From: Candidatus Thiodiazotropha sp. (ex Monitilora ramsayi)
GTDB taxonomy: Bacteria; Pseudomonadota; Gammaproteobacteria; Chromatiales; Chromatiaceae
Direction of reading: 5' to 3'
Assembly (NCBI GenBank): GCA_025655595.1
Contig: JAHXIO010000006.1
Location: forward strand, 310,001 to 374,000
DNA length: 64,000 nt
The notes under the pieces are model-generated. The model was not told where the DNA came from. It saw only the letters and a program-made list of their open reading frames with translations, and searched no databases. Positions 9,064 to 18,952 of this stretch are shown in pieces. How positions within the stretch are numbered: the first letter of the stretch is position 1; each line of letters opens with the position of its first letter. The translations under genes were made by a program, and so were the position numbers.

Positions 9064-9202
9064 CGTGCATCCTTAAAGAGAGCGGTGTGTTGCGTTGATA
9101 TCCATTCATTGTAGCGGTATTAGAAGTGAGAATGGTGTGCGCGGCAGCGGTTGTCAAATCATGGATATAATGGCTTTGTATCAAGTCGGCCGGATACCAC
9201 AT

Positions 9203-10006
9203 TCAATTATGTTGAGAACCGACAGGTACCCGCACCCACCCAGCACAGATCGATGAAAGATCCAGACCGATGGATTCATTCAATTCATGAGCACGATGGA
9301 TGATATCGCTAGCCGAGGGGTATTTTGTCCTTGAGCACAGAAGGATGATGTTCTGCTGATCCGGTACGTCGTACAGCATGACCCAGGGTAAATAGACGCG
9401 AACCTTCAACAGTAACTCAACCATTTCCGCTTCCGTTTCAGGAAGGCAGTTTATCGCCAATACGCCATTCGGCATGAGCGAGTGTGCGGCATCCCGAAAA
9501 AAGTCAGGGCTGTGCAATGGGTTGATATTGGCATCTTTGGTATAGATATCACATAGAATGATATCGAATGTGTCGTTACTGTTTTGAAGAAACCGCTGTG
9601 CAGAGGCAAGTGTTACGGGATGGGCAGGCGGCAGATGGAAGTACTCTCTGGCAATCTTCACTATATCGGGATCGAGCTCCACCGAGACTGTCGTCACATC
9701 CGGCAGTTGCGAGATAAGAAATCGTTCAATGACGCCGGATCCCAAGCCCAGGTTCAACAGGCGCGCTGGATAGCCGGTATACAACAGAGAACAGAGCATC
9801 GCCTGGATATAGTCGAGTGCGGGATAGGCGGGTTCCTGCATCCACATGGCAGACTGTATCGAGCCGCCGCTAAAGCGCAACCAGCGAAGATTATCCTGTT
9901 CGACAACGGCTATGGTCTCTGTCTTGCCTGTAAGCCGGGTAAGGACCTTGCCCCGAGCTGTTTGAAGTTGCCCGATATTGATATCGGGTGGCTTGATTGT
10001 CAGCAT
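9203..10006 (-). CDS. spermidine-synthase-like (polyamine aminopropyltransferase fold) protein
   Basis: The 267-residue protein carries a Rossmann methyltransferase fold with LLNLGLGSGVIERFL (motif I, about residues 83-97) and an acidic residue after strand 2 in VSVELDPDIVKIAREYF, as in SpeE-like proteins. ILCDIYTKD corresponds to the region holding the catalytic Asp of spermidine synthases. The rest of the substrate pocket is divergent and the protein is shorter than SpeE, so it is best called spermidine-synthase-like. It stands alone between the DUF2157 operon and a diguanylate cyclase gene. Substrate unknown. Confidence 0.75.
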   Translation of the reverse strand: MLTIKPPDINIGQLQTARGKVLTRLTGKTETIAVVEQDNLRWLRFSGGSIQSAMWMQEPAYPALDYIQAMLCSLLYTGYPARLLNLGLGSGVIERFLISQLPDVTTVSVELDPDIVKIAREYFHLPPAHPVTLASAQRFLQNSNDTFDIILCDIYTKDANINPLHSPDFFRDAAHSLMPNGVLAINCLPETEAEMVELLLKVRVYLPWVMLYDVPDQQNIILLCSRTKYPSASDIIHRAHELNESIGLDLSSICAGWVRVPVGSQHN

Positions 10007-10212
10007 AAGTCAGAATTCACCACAGGACTGCATCTTTTAGTGATGCTGTGAAACGGAGGAATCACGTCAGAGATAGACTCAATAAATTCACCCTGCTTCA
10101 TAAGGTTAGTTGCAATACTCGTGTCTATGGGGTGTGAGTTGAATGCATGGCTACCGGCTACCTTTTGCGTGCAAACAGCTGAGACTGCTTTAGCCAGATT
10201 GAGATTGGCGTT

Positions 10213-11139
10213 TCACCACTCCAGGTTTTCAAATTCGACGCTGTCCCGGCCTGCATCCTTGGCTGCATAGAGCAGTCGGTCTGCAGCCCTGATCAGATCC
10301 TCTTCGTTGGTTTCCATCTCGGGATAGGCCGTGGACAGGCCGATGGAGACTGTGACTGACGGACCTGTCGGGGCATCGGGGTTCGGGATCTCAAGCTTGC
10401 GAATGGCATCCATCAGTTTCAGAATCTGCACCAGAGCTTCATCCAGAGTGGTATTGCCATACATGATCATGTATTCATCCCCGCCATAACGGGCGCAGAT
10501 ATCGCTTGGGCGTTTGGCGTATGTGCTCAGGACATTGCTGATCGACTTGAGACAATCGTCACCGCTGTGGTGACCGAAGCTGTCATTCAGGTACTTGAAG
10601 TAATCGATATCAAGCATGGCGAGGGTGATCGGCATCTGTGCGCGGGTGCAACGGCTCCATTCCTTGGCAAAGAATTCGTCGAAATACCTACGGTTTGCCA
10701 GTCCGGTAAGCGTGTCAACTCGTGAAAGGTGTTGAATGCGCTCCTCTGCAAGCTTCCTCTCAGTGATATTGCTGTGGGAAATGACATAAAAGCGATGCCC
10801 GTCCAGTTCAAACGGAACCACTCTCATCAGAAACCAGGGTTTCGTTTCAGGACTGCTGCAAGGGTACTCGTAATAGAACTGGGGGCGTTCCATATTGATT
10901 ACAGATCTGATGCCCGCTGCTGCCTCTCGTCCGAAGGTGTCGCCATTGGAAGCGGAGAGATCACAAGCATTGATATAGTTCTCGCCTATCCAGTTCTTTG
11001 ATTCAGCTTGACCATTCTCTATACCAAACTCTACCCATCTTTGATTGACGAAAAGTATCATACCGCGATGATCGATGACGGCGACATGTTCCGTGATGGT
11101 GTTTACGACTGACGATAGAAACTCATAGGAGATGTTCAT
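10213..11139 (-). CDS. PAS-GGDEF diguanylate cyclase
   Basis: The 308-residue protein has an N-terminal PAS sensor domain (residues 5-127, ending in the PAC-like SHSNITERKLAEERIQ helix) and a C-terminal GGDEF domain. The active-site loop is GGDEY at 219-223, preceded by a product-inhibition I-site R210-P-S-D213 exactly five residues upstream. The substrate region LANRRYFDEFF and the metal-binding LDIDYFKYLNDSFGHHSGD are intact. It should make cyclic di-GMP from two GTP in response to a PAS-bound signal, with feedback inhibition. There is no membrane segment, so it is cytoplasmic. It stands alone with a long upstream region. Confidence 0.93.
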   Translation of the reverse strand: MNISYEFLSSVVNTITEHVAVIDHRGMILFVNQRWVEFGIENGQAESKNWIGENYINACDLSASNGDTFGREAAAGIRSVINMERPQFYYEYPCSSPETKPWFLMRVVPFELDGHRFYVISHSNITERKLAEERIQHLSRVDTLTGLANRRYFDEFFAKEWSRCTRAQMPITLAMLDIDYFKYLNDSFGHHSGDDCLKSISNVLSTYAKRPSDICARYGGDEYMIMYGNTTLDEALVQILKLMDAIRKLEIPNPDAPTGPSVTVSIGLSTAYPEMETNEEDLIRAADRLLYAAKDAGRDSVEFENLEW

Positions 11140-11473
11140 GGGGCATTATTATTGTATCTAATTGTTTTAACGGGCAGTGCGAGGCCACCTGCAGCCGTAA
11201 TGTTGGGTATATAACTTTAAAAAATAGAATAGGTGGTACCCTGAGTCAATAAACCATCCAGGGTTGTACGAGTGATACTTGAAATGTTTGCGATTATAAC
11301 GACTAATTGTTGGTTACCAGGTGAGATAACGATAGCCATACCGCAGTGTTCTAGATTATGAGTATTGTCCAAATCTTCATTGTGGGGAATCACAAATCAG
11401 GAGGATTTCATACCCTTTTCAGGCTTAGATAAGCGTCTGAGAAGAATGATCATGACAAAGGTCTGAGTTCTGT
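11140..11473. other. intergenic region, 334 bp
   Basis: It lies upstream of the diguanylate cyclase and downstream of the large lipoprotein gene. No gene, clear terminator or repeat was seen. Confidence 0.5.
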
Positions 11474-14400
11474 CTACTGTCTTTCAAAGGCTCCGATGTC
11501 GGGTGCGCTGCCGTTGTACTCCAGAGAGATACCCTGTCCTGCCTGCCAGCTGGTGTCCTGGTCAACTGTTATTGTGTTGTTTGCATAGTCGATGGCTACA
11601 ATCGACAGAACGACGGGAGATCCCTCCAGTTGAACATTGTCACCCTGCAAGCCTTCAATGCCGAAGCTGTCATGAAAAAAACCGGCATCTGAAACCTGAA
11701 TGACACGGCCGGATCCTGAGCTGACAGTCGTTGTTAAAAACCTGCCGGCGTCGACCATAGGGCTTGTTATACTGAGTGAGTAATCACGATTCGGGGCGTC
11801 CGTGAATAGCGGATCGAGTTCCATGTTATTTGAGAAAAATGTCGGGTAATTAGTCTCGAACGAGGAAAGTGTGTTTCCTGATCCCTGCCACTCGCCAATA
11901 ACATCATCCGGAATAGTGCCGGATGTCAGGTTATTGGAGTCGAACACAAAGCCCTCGAGAGCGTTTCTATACACGAGTTGGAATGGTTTTGTCCCGCCAC
12001 ACTCAACATTATCACTCAGAATATTGTTGATGAATTGGTTGTCTGTATAGTCCGGTGAGTTCGGATTGGTAGTAGAGATGCCTCCACAGTGATTCTGATG
12101 GAATGTATTGTGATAGACGCGATTGTGTTTATTGTACATCGCCTCTGAAGAGTAACGCTGCATACCGATGCCGACATTATTATCGAAAAATGTATTGAAT
12201 CTGATAATGCCGTTCTGTCCGGCGTACTGAATGCCGTTTCCACCAGATGTACTGTAGTAGGTTGTTGTTTTTGCAAACACGTTGCGTTCAATTACATTAT
12301 ATTTAGTTGCGTCGTGTATAAAGAATTCATGATTGAATCCTACGTCATCACAGTCGTAGACTTCACCGATTTTCTGTGTGGCATTGTGAAAATAGTTATC
12401 ACGGACAACATTTTTATTGCCGCACTTTATGACCCATATTGCATGCGCGGCATTTGTAATAGTGTTTCCAGAGATTAGATTGAAGTCGGACTTTATAAGA
12501 GAGATGTTATCCTGCGTACTGTCATCAATCACATTGTCGAGTATGCGATTGTAGGTCGCCTCCTGAAAAAATATTCCTGTTTTGGAGCTGCCGCCAGAGT
12601 CGTTCGCGCCGCTGAAGATATTGTTTCTAATGATATTGTGGTGTGAGTTTAATGCATGCATCCACCGGTTTACATTTGAGATCTCGAGACCCTCGAGTAC
12701 TAGATGGCTTCTGTCTGAGATATCAATTGCGGGTGATAAAGAACTACCGGTAATCACGGCGTTTTCACCGTTGTAACCTCGAAAAGTAATCGGGCTGCCG
12801 GCTGATCCGGAGTTTTGTGGGGCGAGCTGTTCGCTGTAATTGCCACCTCGTATCTCAATAATATCTCCGGCTGTTGCCGCAGAGGCAGCACCGCTGATTG
12901 ACTGATATGCGGCTTTATCGCCACTACCGCAGCTTCGTAAGGCCACGCTGTAATCGGTACAGTAATTGGTGCCAATCTGCTGATCAACGAAGATGTTACC
13001 GGAGGTGCCGGATTGCCCGTCCGAGACGGTAATGGAAAAAGAGCCAAGCGATACGCTCTCTATACCGTCGGTGACACTGATGACGATGTTGCCGTATACC
13101 CCTATATCTCCTGCAGTGGGTGTACCTGCCAGCTCTCCGCTGGTTGTATTGAAACTCGTCCAGACCGGCTTGTTCGATACAGTATAGGTGAGAGCGTCCC
13201 CATCTGAATCCTGAGCGTTGGGATTAAAACTGTATAAGGTGTCAACTGTCGCATCTGTTGTTGGTTGGCCGCCAAAAACAGGTGCTCGGTTGATATCGTC
13301 GACACTGATGGAAAACGGTAGCAATGAAGCCGTATCGGTGCCGTCAGATACATTTACCACGATATTGCTGTATATGCCCGCGCTATCAAAATCCGGTGTT
13401 CCGCTGATTGTTCCGCTGTTCGTATCGAATGTCGCCCATGATGGAAGATTTGAAACACTGAAGGAGAGGTTGTCTCCATCTGGGTCGGATGTGGTCGGTA
13501 TGAAGCTGTATGCTTCACCTTCATCCACGTTTGGGTTTGGATTGCCACTGATAACAGGTGAGCGATTAAGGTTCGTAACAGTAATGGAAAATGGGGGTAA
13601 CGACGAGCTTACCGTGCCGTCGCTGACACTGATGGATATATCGCTGAAAATTCCCGCATCAGAATACCCCGGTGTGCCAGACAACTCTCCACTTGATGGA
13701 TTAAATCCTGCCCAGTTCGGCAGATTGGTCACGTTAAAGAATAGGTTGTCACCGTCAGCATCACTGGCGGCTGGTACAAAGCTGTAGGGTGTGAGTTCAG
13801 CAATGCTGATTGACGGGTTGCCTGAAATCGTCGGTGCATGGTTGGTTTCACTCACAGTGATACCGAACGGATTGAGTGAACTGCTAAGCTCCCCATCACT
13901 GACACTGATGATGATATTGCCGTGAAAGCCGATGTCTCCGCTCTGTGGCGAGCCGGAAAGCCTCCCGGTTGTCGTGTCAAAGCTTGCCCAGGCAGGAAGC
14001 CCCGTAATTGAATAGCTCAGGCTGTCCCCATCCGGATCGCTCCCTATGGGTGTGAACTCGTAGGTCAGGCCTACTGTTGCACCGGTTGAGGGAGAGCCCA
14101 AAAGTGTAGGCGCATGATTTGATGTATCTGCGGAATAGTCAACATTCAACAAGGTTGCATTAGCCGGGTCCCCATCATAGGCGACGGCAGTTCGCACGCC
14201 GCTACCGGAGATGACCAAAACCAGATGGTTGCCACTCTGCCATCCGGGGCGGTTAACCACCTCCTGAATCAAGTGGGTCAGATCGCTGCTGGTCTGAGCA
14301 GAGAGACTGTCGCCGATATTCTCCCAGGGGGCCGGTCTCCATGTGGCAGTCGCCTCTGTTGATGGCCGGGCCGATACATCGCTGTTGGTAGCGGAAAACG

Positions 14401-15037
14401 CAGGGGCATCGTCACTGGCTTGTGCCCAGATCAGCAAACTTGTGTCATTACTGGTCACTTCATCGACTGTGAAGCGGATATCAGCCTCTGTCACCAGTGC
14501 TCCCTGTGGGACGTTGAGGGAGAATCGCAGGCCGATCAGCTGATCGGTTCCGTCATTGACCAGTTCAAGATCGCTGCTGTCTACATACATGCCACCGCCG
14601 GCTGCCTCTTCGACATCGTCCATGCCACCGCTGATCCGTGCACTGACGTTTTGTGTATTGGTGGCATCGACAACCATGATGGAGAAGGGTGAGAGACTGG
14701 CGGTAAAAAAACCGTCGGATACGGTGATAGTGATATTCGGGTGGTTTCCAATATTACCAAGACCGGGTTGACCGCTGAGACGACCGCTCGCACTATCGAA
14801 ACTTGTCCAAGTCGGTTGATTTTCAATGGAAAATGACAAACTGTCCCCATCAGGGTCGGAGACGGTAGGCTCGAAACTGTAATCGATGCCCGTCTCGATT
14901 GTGGTAACAGGTGAACCGGTAATGTTTGGTGACCGATTGCTGATGGAGGTTGCTTCTGTTTCGTCCGTACCGCTGCCACAAGCGCTCAGCATCAGTATCG
15001 ATAGTAGGAGAGTGGTGAGTGTGGGGATTAGTTTCAT
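11474..15037 (-). CDS. large modular surface lipoprotein: five Ig-like repeats and a beta-helix domain
   Basis: I start at the ATG at 15037 because it gives a clean lipoprotein signal (MKLIPT... LMLSAC lipobox); a GTG at 15115 would add 26 non-signal residues. The mature protein (about 1160 residues) has, in order: one putative Ig domain of the SDPDGDSLSFS type; a beta-sandwich module with a Gly-rich start (MDDVEEAAGGGMYVD) ending in ATLLNVDYSA; four more Ig-like domains (start NHAPT, NRSPV or NRAPV; end FGITV, FSITV or FSISV); and a C-terminal right-handed parallel beta-helix with repeated I-x-x-N/D-N turns such as HHNIIRNNIFSG. The helix resembles NosD- and polysaccharide-lyase-like carbohydrate-binding folds. 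It is probably an outer-surface polysaccharide-binding or adhesin-like protein. No catalytic residues could be assigned. It is monocistronic. Confidence 0.8.
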   Translation of the reverse strand: MKLIPTLTTLLLSILMLSACGSGTDETEATSISNRSPNITGSPVTTIETGIDYSFEPTVSDPDGDSLSFSIENQPTWTSFDSASGRLSGQPGLGNIGNHPNITITVSDGFFTASLSPFSIMVVDATNTQNVSARISGGMDDVEEAAGGGMYVDSSDLELVNDGTDQLIGLRFSLNVPQGALVTEADIRFTVDEVTSNDTSLLIWAQASDDAPAFSATNSDVSARPSTEATATWRPAPWENIGDSLSAQTSSDLTHLIQEVVNRPGWQSGNHLVLVISGSGVRTAVAYDGDPANATLLNVDYSADTSNHAPTLLGSPSTGATVGLTYEFTPIGSDPDGDSLSYSITGLPAWASFDTTTGRLSGSPQSGDIGFHGNIIISVSDGELSSSLNPFGITVSETNHAPTISGNPSISIAELTPYSFVPAASDADGDNLFFNVTNLPNWAGFNPSSGELSGTPGYSDAGIFSDISISVSDGTVSSSLPPFSITVTNLNRSPVISGNPNPNVDEGEAYSFIPTTSDPDGDNLSFSVSNLPSWATFDTNSGTISGTPDFDSAGIYSNIVVNVSDGTDTASLLPFSISVDDINRAPVFGGQPTTDATVDTLYSFNPNAQDSDGDALTYTVSNKPVWTSFNTTSGELAGTPTAGDIGVYGNIVISVTDGIESVSLGSFSITVSDGQSGTSGNIFVDQQIGTNYCTDYSVALRSCGSGDKAAYQSISGAASAATAGDIIEIRGGNYSEQLAPQNSGSAGSPITFRGYNGENAVITGSSLSPAIDISDRSHLVLEGLEISNVNRWMHALNSHHNIIRNNIFSGANDSGGSSKTGIFFQEATYNRILDNVIDDSTQDNISLIKSDFNLISGNTITNAAHAIWVIKCGNKNVVRDNYFHNATQKIGEVYDCDDVGFNHEFFIHDATKYNVIERNVFAKTTTYYSTSGGNGIQYAGQNGIIRFNTFFDNNVGIGMQRYSSEAMYNKHNRVYHNTFHQNHCGGISTTNPNSPDYTDNQFINNILSDNVECGGTKPFQLVYRNALEGFVFDSNNLTSGTIPDDVIGEWQGSGNTLSSFETNYPTFFSNNMELDPLFTDAPNRDYSLSITSPMVDAGRFLTTTVSSGSGRVIQVSDAGFFHDSFGIEGLQGDNVQLEGSPVVLSIVAIDYANNTITVDQDTSWQAGQGISLEYNGSAPDIGAFERQ

Positions 15038-15569
15038 GGCAGTGCGACCGGCTTTAGTCATTTCCTTCGCACAGCTTATCGGCCATCCACATTGGCATTG
15101 AAAGTAGTGGTTCACGTTTTCCCCAGGCAGAAGAACTCATGTGGAGAAAATGCATGATATGTTTGAATGGGTTCACACAAATTTCCACGATGAGATCTGT
15201 GTGATACGCCTTGTGAGGGAGAGAATCAGCCCGGCTGAGTGACTGCGGTGGTCTTAACTTGAGAGATGCCTGATAAGGCTTTGCCATCTAATCCAGTGCG
15301 TGAATATTTGTCGTTCTTCTGAATCAGTCGTCGTTTATTGCGGAACTGACCGGATTCGCGACTATCCAGTATGTTTCTTTAATCAAAAACTAGATTTGAT
15401 TGACTAATCCTATAAGAAACTCTGGCCGGGGCACAATGCATATAAACTTAGATGTGATGTTCAGATTGAGGTGGTTCTTATAAGCATTTAGTAATAAGCA
15501 GTAATTAAGTTGCCCATGTTGAGATACTCACGACTCAGTGAACGGTAGACCTGTCCATGGGATGGCCGG
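15038..15569. other. divergent intergenic region, 532 bp
   Basis: It lies between the large lipoprotein gene (minus) and an alpha/beta hydrolase gene (plus). The codons from 15038 to 15115 continue the lipoprotein frame but are probably untranslated. No other structure was seen. Confidence 0.5.
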
Positions 15570-16409
15570 ATGAATTCACCAAAGATACAAAGGCTAACGG
15601 TGAAAGGGTCACAGGTGGCCTATGCCTGTCTGGGCAGAGGACCTCCTGTCATTATGGTTCACTGCTCCAGTGCAAGCCATCGGGAGTGGCTATTCGCCGC
15701 CCATAGGCTGGCGGGAGACTTCACTTGCTGGCTGCCTGATTTAATGGGGTATGGAAAGTCGCCAACCCAACATGATGCGGATGGAGTGGTTGTACCGTGC
15801 CGGGATGTCGATATTATTGATGCCATTGTCGATCAGGCAGGTGAGCCGGCGGATTTTATAGCTCACTCATACGGCGCAGCAGTCTGTCTGGAGTATGCGC
15901 TAGAGCGGCCAGAGAGGGTGAAGAGCCTCTTCCTTATCGAGCCGGTACCCTTCCATCTGCTCAATGACGGAAAGCATCAGCGCGAGTGGGAGCAGGTGTG
16001 TAATGTCGCTGAAAAGATTATTCATCTCGATGCAACAGGTCAGCCGAAACGTGCCGCCGATCAATACATGCGATTCTGGCTTGGAAGAATACAGTGGGCT
16101 TTTGCACCACGACGGTTTAAATCAAACGTCATCAAAACAATACCCAAGGTGGCATATGAGTTTTCCTTGGTATTTACGCTTCCTGATGTCAGCGGACAGC
16201 TGACTGAGTTGAATCTTCCCACAACCCTGGTGTCTGGAAACCGCTCCCGGGCACCGGCTCTTGCCGTGGTTGATATACTCGCCGGCAAGCTGCCGCAGAG
16301 TCTCCATATAGTAATATCGGGTGCCGGTCATATGTCTCCCTTTACCCACAGTGATCAGGTGATGGGACTCATCAGTGAACACCTCAGTAATGTATCAGGC
16401 GGAGCATGA
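15570..16409 (+). CDS. alpha/beta-fold hydrolase
   Basis: The 279-residue protein shows the alpha/beta-hydrolase pattern: oxyanion strand PVIMVHCSSAS, DLMGYGKSP (residues 57-65), nucleophile elbow AHSYGA with Ser100, and a late His in ISGAGHMSPF near residue 256. The usual acidic residue after strand 7 (LVSGNRSRAP) is not obvious. There is no signal peptide, so it is cytoplasmic. The substrate cannot be told. It is monocistronic and converges with a DUF2799 gene. Confidence 0.85.
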   Translation: MNSPKIQRLTVKGSQVAYACLGRGPPVIMVHCSSASHREWLFAAHRLAGDFTCWLPDLMGYGKSPTQHDADGVVVPCRDVDIIDAIVDQAGEPADFIAHSYGAAVCLEYALERPERVKSLFLIEPVPFHLLNDGKHQREWEQVCNVAEKIIHLDATGQPKRAADQYMRFWLGRIQWAFAPRRFKSNVIKTIPKVAYEFSLVFTLPDVSGQLTELNLPTTLVSGNRSRAPALAVVDILAGKLPQSLHIVISGAGHMSPFTHSDQVMGLISEHLSNVSGGA

Positions 16410-16471
16410 TTGAACGGAACCGCTACTGTTTCAATGGAAACATCCCAGGTTTGTAATGATCAACAAAAGCC

Positions 16472-17086
16472 TTAGTAGTGATAGCGCGCCTCTACTCGCG
16501 AAAGATCATCCCTATCCGACAGCACCTGATCCTCCAGTTCGGAAAGCGCAAGCTCCGCATCTTCCGCATCGGCATTCAGCGCTTTGATCTCTGCCAGGAG
16601 TTCCTTTCGCCGTTTGCTGTCGATGCCGTCACTGACCAGTTCTGCCTCCATATCCTCAATCTGAGCATAGAGACTATCCATCCGTTTCTGCTGCCTTTTC
16701 AGTGCCCGTTGGCTGCTGTTCAGTCGTGATTTGGCTTTGTGGATCTCCAGTCCGTGCGACCAGGCGATCTCAAAATCTCTGGCCATAGGTGCATGGCAGA
16801 CCGGGTTCAGTTTTTTGCCGGATTTACCCAGCGCGAAGCCGTTGCCGGGGATGCAGTACTCTTCCAGACCGGTAAGGCGACCTTGCTCATAACCTGCCAT
16901 GTCCGGTGTGATGCCATGTTCGGCACAAGCCTTTCGATGATTTCCCAGATAGGAGAGGGTGCGCCCTCTCGCCCCATCCTCATAGCCAATGGTTTGCCAG
17001 TCGGCAGTGAGGCACTCGTCCCTGTCCATTGAGGCGCAACCTGAAAGTGCGAAAATCGCTGTAGCAATAACAATATATCGAATCAT
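16472..17086 (-). CDS. DUF2799 lipoprotein
   Basis: From the ATG at 17086 (preceded by CCGGAAT) the protein has 204 residues with a lipoprotein signal ending in FALSGC. The mature part contains repeated short G-x-x-D/Q-G motifs: YEDGARG, YEQGRLTG and an HGLEI segment. This is the DUF2799 pattern, with paired Cys in ECLTADW and NPVCHAP. A long C-terminal coiled coil (about residues 125-200) follows. It should be a periplasm-facing, membrane-anchored protein. A longer frame starting at 17248 would bury the signal peptide, so I reject that start. Function unknown. Confidence 0.85.
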   Translation of the reverse strand: MIRYIVIATAIFALSGCASMDRDECLTADWQTIGYEDGARGRTLSYLGNHRKACAEHGITPDMAGYEQGRLTGLEEYCIPGNGFALGKSGKKLNPVCHAPMARDFEIAWSHGLEIHKAKSRLNSSQRALKRQQKRMDSLYAQIEDMEAELVSDGIDSKRRKELLAEIKALNADAEDAELALSELEDQVLSDRDDLSRVEARYHY

Positions 17087-17374
17087 AGCTATTCCGGAAT
17101 GAATTAGTGGGGTCATCGCGTAGATGGGGAGAATGGCTTTGTATTCTCCCAGGCTATCAAGTCGGCATGCCCCATGTTCTCTTGAACGGATTGAGCTGAA
17201 TTGCCGTAGATTGTCACCAGGAGTTCGGATGTGATCACAGTTTCTCAAGAGAATATCATGTCTGTAGCCGACGCCCTTCTTGTGAGAGAAGCTGTTGTAA
17301 GGATGGCCATGGCGAGGCCCTGCTGGATCATGGCTGCTATGATATCGGAGAGTCCTGTTAGACTCAGTCTCGAT

Positions 17375-18331
17375 TTATGGCTGTCCGCCAAGCATAGATG
17401 AGACGACTGCATTCCAGCCTAAGGCAAGATTGGTCCGGTTATAGCCGCCACCCCCGAGAGCGATAAAACGTCCATTGCAGAATTCGTCGGCAAGCTGGTT
17501 CAGTTGCGCGGCGGCATACGCGTGGGCTGCCGGTGTAAAGGCCATGTGTGTTATGGGGTCGCCCTCGATACTGTCGGCACCCGCCTGGAGAATAATCAAC
17601 TCGGGCTTACCCTGCCGGATAAAATCCTCGACAGTGGGCCAGACCTTATGGAAATGCGTGTCATTGGCAAAGGGTGGGAGAGGGATGTTCAGCTTTGTTC
17701 CCTTGGCACTACCTCTCCCTGTCTCCTCTATCGCGCCGGTGCCCGGATAGAGAAAACGTCCATCCTCGTGGATATCGGCGAAGATCAGGTCAGGGTCAGA
17801 CTCGAATGCGTAGAATACACCGTCACCATGGTGAGCATCGATGTCGATATAGGCGATTCGTTGTATGCCATAGCGTAATCTCAGATTCTCAATCAGCACA
17901 CCTGCATCATTGAAGACGCAGAAGCCAGCGGCCGAATCGCGTCGGGCGTGGTGCAGGCCGGCAATGGGAACGAAGACTTTCGGGTGATTGCCTGAAAGGA
18001 TATTCCCGGCACCATCCAGGACTGACCCGGTCACGTTGCAGGCGGCTTTATATACACCTGGAAAGGCGGGTGTATCACCGGCGTCAAGATACCCCTCGCC
18101 GCTTTTCGACTGGGCTTTGACCCGGTTGATATATTCCTCGGTATGAAAAGCCAAAAGGTCCTGATCGCTACAGCTCTGGGGTGTGGCGATAAAAACCCGC
18201 TTGTCCAATCCCTGTTTAACCGTCTCATGCCAGAAAGCCTGAATACGGTCAGGCCCGAAAGGGTGTCCATCGCCAAAGCCATAACGGCCCAGGGCATCAC
18301 CAAAATAGATACTGACAGAGAAATCACTCAT
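17375..18331 (-). CDS. histone deacetylase-family (AcuC-like) amidohydrolase
   Basis: The 318-residue protein has the full arginase/deacetylase signature. The His pair of the charge-relay is in GLHHARRDS (H127, H128). Zinc ligands are D165 and H167 in DIDAHHGDGV and D253 in QAGADSI. The transition-state Tyr is in GGGGYN (Y297). Such bacterial enzymes deacetylate protein lysines or small acylated amines; AcuC removes acetyl groups from acetyl-CoA synthetase. No acs gene is nearby, so the substrate is open. It is cytoplasmic and monocistronic, with a palindrome about 110 nt upstream. Confidence 0.9.
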   Translation of the reverse strand: MSDFSVSIYFGDALGRYGFGDGHPFGPDRIQAFWHETVKQGLDKRVFIATPQSCSDQDLLAFHTEEYINRVKAQSKSGEGYLDAGDTPAFPGVYKAACNVTGSVLDGAGNILSGNHPKVFVPIAGLHHARRDSAAGFCVFNDAGVLIENLRLRYGIQRIAYIDIDAHHGDGVFYAFESDPDLIFADIHEDGRFLYPGTGAIEETGRGSAKGTKLNIPLPPFANDTHFHKVWPTVEDFIRQGKPELIILQAGADSIEGDPITHMAFTPAAHAYAAAQLNQLADEFCNGRFIALGGGGYNRTNLALGWNAVVSSMLGGQP

Positions 18332-18952
18332 AAGCTCGCATCACCATTTGTTATTGTTGGCTGTCCTTGAATAAATACTTAAAAAAAGGAAATGGCTCAT
18401 GACTTTAATATAGGAGGACAACCCTGTTTAGTACAAACGATTATCGATTGATAATCACATAGTGGATTGTCTGGGGCCGTTTTCTTGGCATGCCCGGCTT
18501 GGATGCGTTTTTGAGTGGCAGAGCTGAAAGTGGCGGCAATGAAGACAAGCATTGCCGGCGTTATAAATGATTTACTGAATCAGCCAATAATCTCATAGCC
18601 TACTGAATGCCATGGATGCATGGTTAACAGAGCTCGGCAAGAATGTGTTGTTCCTCTTCTTGTAAAGCGAAAAACCCGATATTCGAATTTAAACTGACCG
18701 TTATCAAAATCAAGACAATCTGCACCTAACAAACCATCTGCTCGAAGCTGCAGTTAATAAGATACTTTCCTCTTGTAAGTATTCTTAACTTTGCTTTTCA
18801 GGTTCTGATCGGAATCTCAATGGCTTTATGTTTCGTAAATACTATTCATTCATATCTCTGTGTTTTTTATTGTTTCCGAAGCAACTATTTTCAAGAGAGA
18901 TTGTTGTAGCGAAATTGATAGGGAACCATAAGTCATAAAAGGGGTATGAGCT
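18332..18952. other. divergent intergenic region, 621 bp
   Basis: It lies between the deacetylase-family gene (minus) and the subtilase gene (plus). Apart from an 18-nt palindrome it is A/T-rich and shows no gene. Confidence 0.5.
18439..18456. promoter_or_regulatory. 18-nt palindrome, possible operator
   Basis: GATTATC-GATT-GATAATC is a perfect inverted repeat with 7-bp arms, 108 nt before the start of the deacetylase-family gene. The arms resemble half of a Fur-type site, but the match is loose and the regulator is unknown. Confidence 0.35.
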
